Shown here: in pieces, positions 58,662 through 64,000 of the stretch
Layout: each line of letters opens with the position of its first letter
Position numbering within the stretch: the first letter of the stretch is position 1
Assembly: GCA_021442155.1 (NCBI GenBank)
Contig: CM038232.1
Span: forward strand, 57,133,436 to 57,197,435
Direction: 5' to 3'
DNA length: 64,000 nt
From: Cymbidium sinense
Taxonomy: Eukaryota; Streptophyta; Magnoliopsida; Asparagales; Orchidaceae
Notes under the pieces: model-generated
Database searches by the model: none
Told to the model about the DNA's origin: nothing
What the model saw: the letters and a program-made list of their open reading frames with translations, nothing else
Program-made: the position numbers and the translations under genes

Positions 58662-58837
58662 GATGAGGAGGTTGGAAAAGGTCTAAAACCCTGAAAAGGG
58701 GAAAGGGGCAGTAAAAGTGGAAGGAGTAGCAAGATGAAGGAGGAGGAGGAGGAGGAAGGGAGGCACCGAGAGAGCCCTAGCGACCATCGGCTTTCCGTTT
58801 CTAATTTGATTTGAGATATAAATAGTTTTAATTTTTT

Positions 58838-59309
58838 GTTGTGTATCTTTAAGTTTTATCTTCTGTGAATTTTTATGCATTTTTTATTTTTATTTATAGT
58901 AGTTTTAAAATTTATGTACTTGTACCTAATTTAGAAAATTTAATGTTAAATTTTTATCTTTTCACATGTGTAGAAGTCAAATGTGATCTTTCTATAAAGT
59001 TTAGTTAGCAACCCAAAACTTTAATTATTATACATCTTAGAATTGATATAATTACCATTTAAAATTTGATAATAGTTTTAAAAATATTAGAAATTATTAT
59101 AAGCTAAAATAAATTAAACAAAATTTTAACTCAAAAATAGGAGATTATATTTAAGGTTTTATTTAATCATTGAATTAATTTTAAACTAATAATAACCAAG
59201 AATCTTAGGAAGACTAATAATTTTTTTAAGTTAAAATTTTTCATAAGCACCCACAGCACATATAGGAGATTCTTAATGAAATTAATGAATTGATATATAC
59301 ATACATAAC

Positions 59310-59400
<91 letters not shown>

Positions 59401-59997
59401 AAATTAAATTCTTATTAGAGCTTAATAAAATTGTTAAGTTTAGTTATCTTGAATTGAGTAAAGATTGCAACATATTTATCATGGGTAACAAAGCCAATAT
59501 GGTGTACTTCTAACTAAAATAAATATCATTAAAAAAATAGTGGAAAATAATTAGATGGTATCACTTAAGGCTAAGTATCATGATTGAATTTTAAAATTAT
59601 TGCAATCTAAACCAATTCAAAGAAATTATGGAACAACAATTATAATAATTTCAATTGAGAACATGAAAATTATGATTATTTCTATTATATGGAAACCTAT
59701 TTATTAAAATTTAATTCATTCAATTTCATAAAAATTAAGTATAGTAAAATACACAAAGAAAATTTCAACTTAAGAAAAATATTAGTTAATAATAAGAATT
59801 TGGATTATTATAGTTTGGAATGATGAAATGAATAAATAAATATAAAATGTAAATTATATATTTAGTTGGAATTTTTATTTAATTATTTTAAACTTCCAAA
59901 ATTTCTATATTATCAACTTACTCAATGAGGTATATGAGCCAAGATATCAAATTACTTGAGGATAAATAATAGTTTGAGTTTGGGGGTATTTGATAAA
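58838..59997 (+). other. 3' untranslated region of Athila-like element 3
   Basis: Continues the region interrupted by LINE 3: very AT-rich, no ORF, with a long TA run, and ending in AGTTTGAGTTTGGGGGTATT (59,971-59,990). TTTGGGGGTATTTGATA-like sequence just before the LTR is the usual end of Athila internal regions and includes the purine tract that primes second-strand synthesis. The LTR start TGTTAAAATT follows at 59,998. Confidence 0.65.
59316..59398. repeat. TA dinucleotide microsatellite, about 83 bp
   Basis: Around 41 uninterrupted TA units in the 3' untranslated region of Athila-like element 3, preceded by CATATACATA-type imperfect units. Confidence 0.95.
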
Positions 59998-60105
59998 TGT
60001 TAAAATTATGAAACTTTCATGTGATTATCTTTGCCTTTATCATCTATTTAATATTAAAATATTATTATTTTATGTAAATTTTGTGTTTATACTGCTTAAG
60101 CTTTA
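59998..60105 (+). mobile_element. Truncated 3' LTR of Athila-like element 3
   Basis: TGTTAAAATTATGAAACTTT matches the 5' LTR start (48,657) base for base except one change in 20; similarity continues to about 60,090 (GTAAATTTTGTG) and then stops. The rest of the LTR was removed or displaced by element E4. Confidence 0.7.
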
Positions 60106-60189
60106 TTCACCATTTTGGGCATGTACGATATGTCAAACCCACTTAATTACAATGTCCATTTTAGCAACCTTCCTGAGTAATGAAACTTA

Positions 60190-61330
60190 GCGAGCATGGA
60201 TTTGGGTGGGCTATTAGTGATGACCTAGATGGAGTGTTCTTGAAAGTAAGGTCGTAATCATCAAATAGAGATAATAAGGGTGAGTGTGAGTTTTTCCATG
60301 AGTGTGTAGTTCAACTCAACATCTCATAGAGATTTGCTAACATATGAAATGAGCCATTGCTTCCCACCTTCTTCACTAATGAGGATAGAATAGATTGCAT
60401 CTTCTCCCACTCTTAAGTATATTAGTATGGTCTTACCTTCCTTTGGGATTTGTAGCAAAGATGGTGAAGTGAGTAGAGTCTTGAGGTTGCATAAAGCCTT
60501 CTCACACTCAATGGTCCACTCAAATCTATTCACCTCTCTGAGAACTTTGAAGAATGGCATGCAACACTACCTAACCTTGGAGATAAAATTGTTTAGCCTT
60601 GTTAATAGCCCTGTTAGCCGTTACACTTCCTATATTTTCCTAAGTGATGTCATCTCGAATATAGCCTTTACTTTGTCAGAGTTCATCTTGATGCTTTGAT
60701 GGGGAATCCTAGAAACTTTCTTGATTTTACACCAAAAATGCTTTTTAAAGGATTAAGACACATGTGTCCTCATCAGGCTGGCGAATGTCCTCTTAAGGTC
60801 TTGGATGTGTTGAGTTGGAGACTTACTTTTGACTAGTAAATTGTCGATGTATAATTCCATATTCTTCCTTTTTGTTCTCTGTAGTTTCGATCAACCAGGC
60901 TTTGATAGGTCACACTTATGTTCTTGAGCCCAAAGAACATAACTCTATGACAATATAATCCTTCTCTAGTAATGAAGTTTATCTTCTTTAAGTTTGTGGG
61001 ATGCATTTCTATCTGATGGTACCGTAAAAATGTATTGAGGAAACTCAACACTAAATATTGGATAGCCGAGTTGATAAGTGCATCTATAATATGGAGGAGA
61101 TACTCATCTTTAAAATATGTTGAGGTCAAATTAGTAAAGTTGACCCATATTCTCTACTTCCTGCTCGACTTCTATTACACTTATTTAATGAAATTTGTTT
61201 CGAGCAACTTATCGACCTCTTCTTTGATGAGCTCGATGAATAGGTTGGCTATCTTCCTCATCTTCTAGTTAATGAGCTATGCATCTTTGTAGATATTAAG
61301 GCAATGGCAAGCGACATTGATGTCGATGCC
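60190..61330 (-). pseudogene. rt: Reverse transcriptase and RNase H remnant of element E4
   Basis: Better preserved than in E2. From the right: ELIKEEVDKLLETNFIK near 61,235-61,185; WVNFTNLTSTYFKDEYLLH near 61,155-61,100 (usual CVDFTDLNKACPKDxxPLP, with D changed to N); FLNTFLRYHQIEMHPTNLKK near 61,040-60,980, where the catalytic D of FxDAFSGY is N; FITREGLYCHRVMFFGLKNI near 60,970-60,915, a close match to the FxTxxGLYCYKVMPFGLKNA block; LYIDNLLVKSK near 60,860-60,830, in which YVDD is YIDN. Then MPFFKVLREVNRFEWTIECE near 60,560 and TLLTSPSLLQIPKEGKTILI, ILISEEGGKQWLISYVSKSL, the start of RNase H, in a 78-codon open frame (60,324-60,560). Further RNase H is worn. Confidence 0.85.
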
Positions 61331-61559
61331 TATTATCTCCATAGTGGTCTAAGAGAATACATCAAAGTTTTTTAAAAGTGTCTCAATGAGTTCTTTTTTG
61401 TACTTGGGTTGAAGGATGAGCTAGTCTTCAAAACTCACTCTAGATCCTACTTGGTGGGAATCTTTTCTATTTCCTCGATAACTTTAATCCTAGTTCTTAT
61501 GATCTCTAGCTATAATACTTCATCTTGTTTACCAAACCCACAAATTGCATTTAAGCAGT

Positions 61560-61960
61560 AGGCTCAAAACTAGTTAAGATTTCTCTTAATGGTAATCTCC
61601 TTGCCTCTAGTGAGTTGCTTGATGGATATGTAGTATGTTGATACACTATCCAAAAAGTGCTGAGTAACGGTCAGCCAAGACGGCATTGTAGGTGGCTGGA
61701 GCCTCCATGAAGACAAAGTCAGCCATAGCCGTGATTTACTTTCTCTCTTCTCCCCAAATCATGAAGAGGGTGTTCACCCTTCGCTTTTGCTCCCAGAAAC
61801 ATAATAGTGATCCCCTTGTGGAATGTTTAAATTTAGCTAATCTTAATTTATTGAATATTGATTTAAATATTTTGTTGACCTACCTTCCCATGTTGATCAA
61901 AATACTTCCGACTTGATAGTTGGCAATGAGGACGATGATGATGATGATGACATCATTATA
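61560..61960 (-). pseudogene. pr: Aspartic protease remnant of element E4
   Basis: In minus-strand sense: VGSILINMGR followed by a stop, then VNKIFKSIFNKLRL near 61,915-61,845, the protease active-site region with asparagine in place of the catalytic aspartate, as in element E2. Then NTLFMIWGE and ITAMADFVFMEAPATYNAVL near 61,740-61,680, matching the VxFVVVDAPSxYNAILGRP block. Stops occur in between. Confidence 0.7.
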
Positions 61961-62000
61961 TGGGTTGCTCATGCAAATTCTATCCTAATTCCATGTGAAG

Positions 62001-62327
62001 TAATCTTAAACTCTAAATGTAGCTTGATTAATTCATCAATATTTGCGCTAAAGCTAAAGGGTGAGTTTATGGATCAATTTTCTATTCCTTAGATTTATTT
62101 TATTTTATTATATTTTTAACTCATCAATTTTGGATTTAACTTCTTCAAATTCTAGGGGTGCATCCTGAACTTGAGGAATATTTGAATCTTCAAATTTTTC
62201 TTAAACAATTCTTATCCAAAGAAATAGATTAGCTTGTAAAGAGAAGGACAAATTTCTAATTATAAATGATTATTTTATGATAGATAATCTTAAAAAATTC
62301 ACCTTTAGATTTTATACTTTCTACATA
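62001..62327. other. Spacer between element E4 and the 154-bp repeat
   Basis: AT-rich, no recognised motif. In minus-strand sense it should contain the gag C-terminus of element E4, but no gag wording is visible. Confidence 0.3.
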
Positions 62328-62790
62328 GAATTTGAATTCTTTTCAACTTCTTTAATTAAGGACTACTCTGACTTCCAACTCTATGACCTATTTTGGATGC
62401 ATGGGAGTTAGAGCTAAACTACCCACATATTCATTAATGTTTCCAGATAAAGAGAGGTCAGACTCATCCACTCTCTTTCTAGAATTTGAATTCTTATCAA
62501 CTTCTTCAGTTAGGGGCTACTCTGACTTCCAACTCTATCACTTATTTTTTATGTAGGGGAGTTAGAGATAAAGTACCAAGTTATTCATTAATATTTTCAT
62601 ACAAAGAGAGGTCAAACTCATCTACTTTCTTCCTAGAATCTAAATTCCTTTTATCTTCTTCAATTAGGGGCTACTCTGACTTCCAACACTATTGCCTATT
62701 TTTGTTATAGGGGAGTTAGGGCTAAAGTGCTCATGTATTCATTAATATTTTCATACAAAGACATGCCAGACTCATCCTTTAATCTTTTAT
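62328..62790. repeat. 154-bp tandem repeat, three copies
   Basis: Unit starts at 62,328, 62,482 and 62,636 (GAATTTGAATTCT, GAATTTGAATTCT, GAATCTAAATTCC), exactly 154 bp apart. Shared inner blocks: GGCTACTCTGACTTCCAAC, GGGGAGTTAGAGATAAAGT-like, TTCATTAATATTTTCATACA and AGACTCATCCACTC-like. Units are well preserved compared with the surrounding elements. 154 is not a multiple of three, and no frame stays open across all copies as a repeated protein. Confidence 0.9.
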
Positions 62791-63330
62791 GATGTAGTCA
62801 ACTCCATCATGTATCTATTTGATGGATTGATGGATGAAGAAGAATGTCATTCTACATTTATGACTTCAAGGTTTACTTTAAAAGAGCAAAAAGATATTGT
62901 GAATTTTGACTTTAGTTTACAAATTATCAACTTCTAAGAACAAGATGATTGAATATAAAACCCTCTTCTTTTTGTTATTGAGTTCACATAATATCATCTT
63001 TTTAGAGTTAATCCTATTTGTATTCATTTTTAAGCAAGTTTGTGCTTTTTTATTATTTTTTATTCATAATGTTGATCGATGCACTTGAGTCAACAAGCAT
63101 TCGAAAGATTTTTTTTAGAATTATCCACATTGATCATTATATAAAAAAAATCAATTTTATTCAATAGTTCCTACTAATAGATCTTGATTAAAGAAGATAA
63201 CCTTCGAAGCTTCCTTATAGTGGATGGCGTCATAAGAGAAATTTTCTAGTAGCTTAATAAGATAAATATATGAGTCAAGTAATATCTTAATAACTGATTC
63301 TTTTATTTGTTTTAAAGAAAATAAGGGGCA
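62791..63330 (-). pseudogene. pr: Protease-region remnant of another Tat/Ogre-like element, E5
   Basis: On the minus strand, IFRMLVDSSASINIMNKK near 63,108-63,055 matches the RVLVDxGSSxNVxPK active-site block of Tat/Ogre protease, with the catalytic aspartate kept (DSS where DNG or DTG is usual). Upstream, SVIKILLDSYIYLIKLLENF near 63,296-63,237 resembles the segment (SxLxLLxxSxxHRxALLKxL) that precedes the protease. This is a different lineage or copy from E4, whose own protease is at 61,560-61,960. The assignment is by motif only. Confidence 0.55.
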
Positions 63331-64000
63331 TCATAGATGCTCAATTTTGTGACCATTTTGTTAAGATGGGCTAAACCACTATTAGCAATTATTATAGAAC
63401 AAAATCTTATGTTTACGAATTAGAGGAAGATTTCCATGCAAAAGCTCAAATCAAATTATTATTGATGACTTATTTGTTCTTCTTTCTTCTTATTCTATTA
63501 TTTGCTACGACTCTACTATTTCAAAGTTTAATTTTGATAATCTCTTCTAATTTGAAGGGAGGGAGGGTAGGGTCAACTCTATCCTCAAGGGTTTCCTTAT
63601 CTTCTATTGAATCATTAGAGTTCCAAAGCTTTAGCTTAATCTTCAAAGTCAAATCTAAGAGTTGACAATTGAAGCATTATATTAGGACGAGTTCACATAG
63701 TACCTAAAGTTCATGAGAACTTGAGAATTAGTTTTAAAGGAATCAAAATTTTCATTATATTTCTAGAATTCTTATTATCATTTTTATTATCGAGAAGTCA
63801 ATTTTTTTCATTCCATTATCTATTACATTTTTTTTATTGATTTGTACAAGAATGAAGGAAACATGGAGTCCAGTTCTAACATCCTTGTTAACATGTATGC
63901 TTTCCTTCCCCTTTCTAATTCTCTCCTAAACTCTTAATAACTCAAGATTTCTAGATGGTTTAAGAAGGAGTCATCTTTAAGTCTCTTCTTGAAACTAGCT
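63331..64000. other. Right edge of the window, unassigned
   Basis: In minus-strand sense this should be gag of element E5, but I see no clear gag motif. The plus-strand frame at 63,462-63,665 is leucine/serine-rich and not recognisable. No LTR end is visible. Confidence 0.3.

Larger units (their letters stand above)
53122..58837 (-). mobile_element. LINE 3: nearly complete L1-type element with target duplication
   Basis: Minus-strand LINE occupying 53,139-58,820, flanked by a 17-bp direct repeat AATAGTTTTAATTTTTT at 53,122-53,138 and 58,821-58,837, identical on both sides. The T-run at the left edge is the poly-A tail in minus-strand sense. It carries a leader, ORF1 (58,619-57,286) and ORF2 (57,289-53,752). 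Both ORFs have only a few lesions, much fewer than LINE 1, LINE 2 or any LTR element here, and its base composition is less AT-rich. It inserted into the 3' untranslated region of Athila-like element 3. Confidence 0.93.
48657..60105 (+). mobile_element. Athila-like element 3, internally deleted and split by LINE 3
   Basis: Plus-strand order: 5' LTR (48,657-49,865), primer site, gag C-terminus, protease/RT edge, fusion to the segment that normally follows integrase, a third ORF, LINE 3 (53,139-58,820), 3' untranslated region with a TA run, a polypurine-like TTTGGGGGTATT, and the first about 108 bp of the 3' LTR (59,998-60,105), starting TGTTAAAATTATGAAA like the 5' LTR. Without LINE 3 the element would be about 5.8 kb, against over 10 kb for full Athila. 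The 3' LTR is cut off by element E4. Confidence 0.75.
60106..62000 (-). mobile_element. Tat-like Ty3/gypsy pol, element E4, minus strand
   Basis: In minus-strand order: protease (61,960-61,560), linker, reverse transcriptase (61,330-60,600), RNase H start (60,560-60,190). Integrase is missing, the element ending where the Athila 3' LTR fragment is. It is related to element E2 (shared blocks at 60,215-60,260 and 36,890-36,940, and at 61,845-61,990 and 38,940-39,080) but is a separate copy with different lesions. Confidence 0.8.

Noticed and set aside
59316..59398. TA run as a matrix attachment site or replication origin
   Set aside because: A simple microsatellite in a retroelement 3' UTR; nothing else supports either role.
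63462..63665. 67-codon plus-strand ORF near the right edge as a secreted peptide
   Set aside because: Its leucine-rich start resembles a signal peptide only by composition, and the region lies antisense to a gypsy protease-gag region.
1..64000. tRNA or rRNA genes
   Set aside because: I looked for the T-loop GGTTCGANNC and for conserved rRNA words on both strands and saw no convincing set; only tRNA-complementary primer sites of retroelements were found.

Overview
The window is AT-rich, repeat-dominated plant nuclear DNA. I find no host gene, rRNA or tRNA in it. The organism is a seed plant: the recognisable proteins are plant-type Ty3/gypsy (Tat/Ogre-like and Athila-like) and plant L1-type LINE proteins, with the tRNA-Arg-like and tRNA-Asp-like primer sites those lineages use. 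Nothing lets me name the species. Almost every reading frame is broken, so entries are mostly pseudogenes and element fragments, and boundaries without a target duplication are approximate.

Layout. 1-6,465: minus-strand Tat-like element (gag, leader, primer site, LTR carrying a 62-bp minisatellite). 6,466-15,975: two head-to-head copies (C minus, A plus) of a large non-coding element. 15,976-25,999: LINE 1 (plus), split by a complete 5,753-bp copy (B, 17,883-23,635) of that element. 27,420-33,155: LINE 2 (plus). 33,480-34,925: an unclassified coiled-coil ORF followed by tandem repeats. 35,225-39,335: minus-strand Tat-like pol carrying a small MITE-like insert. 39,866-42,780: Athila-like LTR and gag (plus). 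43,010-43,880: fragment D of the non-coding element abutting an Athila LTR fragment. 45,600-48,567: second copy of the unclassified ORF and its repeats. 48,657-60,105: Athila-like element with most of pol deleted, itself split by LINE 3 (53,139-58,820, minus), the youngest and best preserved element. 60,106-64,000: two more minus-strand Tat-like pieces separated by a 154-bp triplicate repeat.

The genes do not cooperate as a pathway; the logic is nesting. LINE 3 lies inside the Athila element, copy B inside LINE 1, and the MITE-like piece inside a Tat RNase H region. The points I consider most worth following are: the non-coding family A/B/C/D (giant solo LTR or non-autonomous element) with its clean filled site in a LINE reverse transcriptase; the ORF1/ORF2 ATGA overlap and leader hairpin of LINE 3; and the two-copy unclassified ORF that is followed each time by related tandem repeats.
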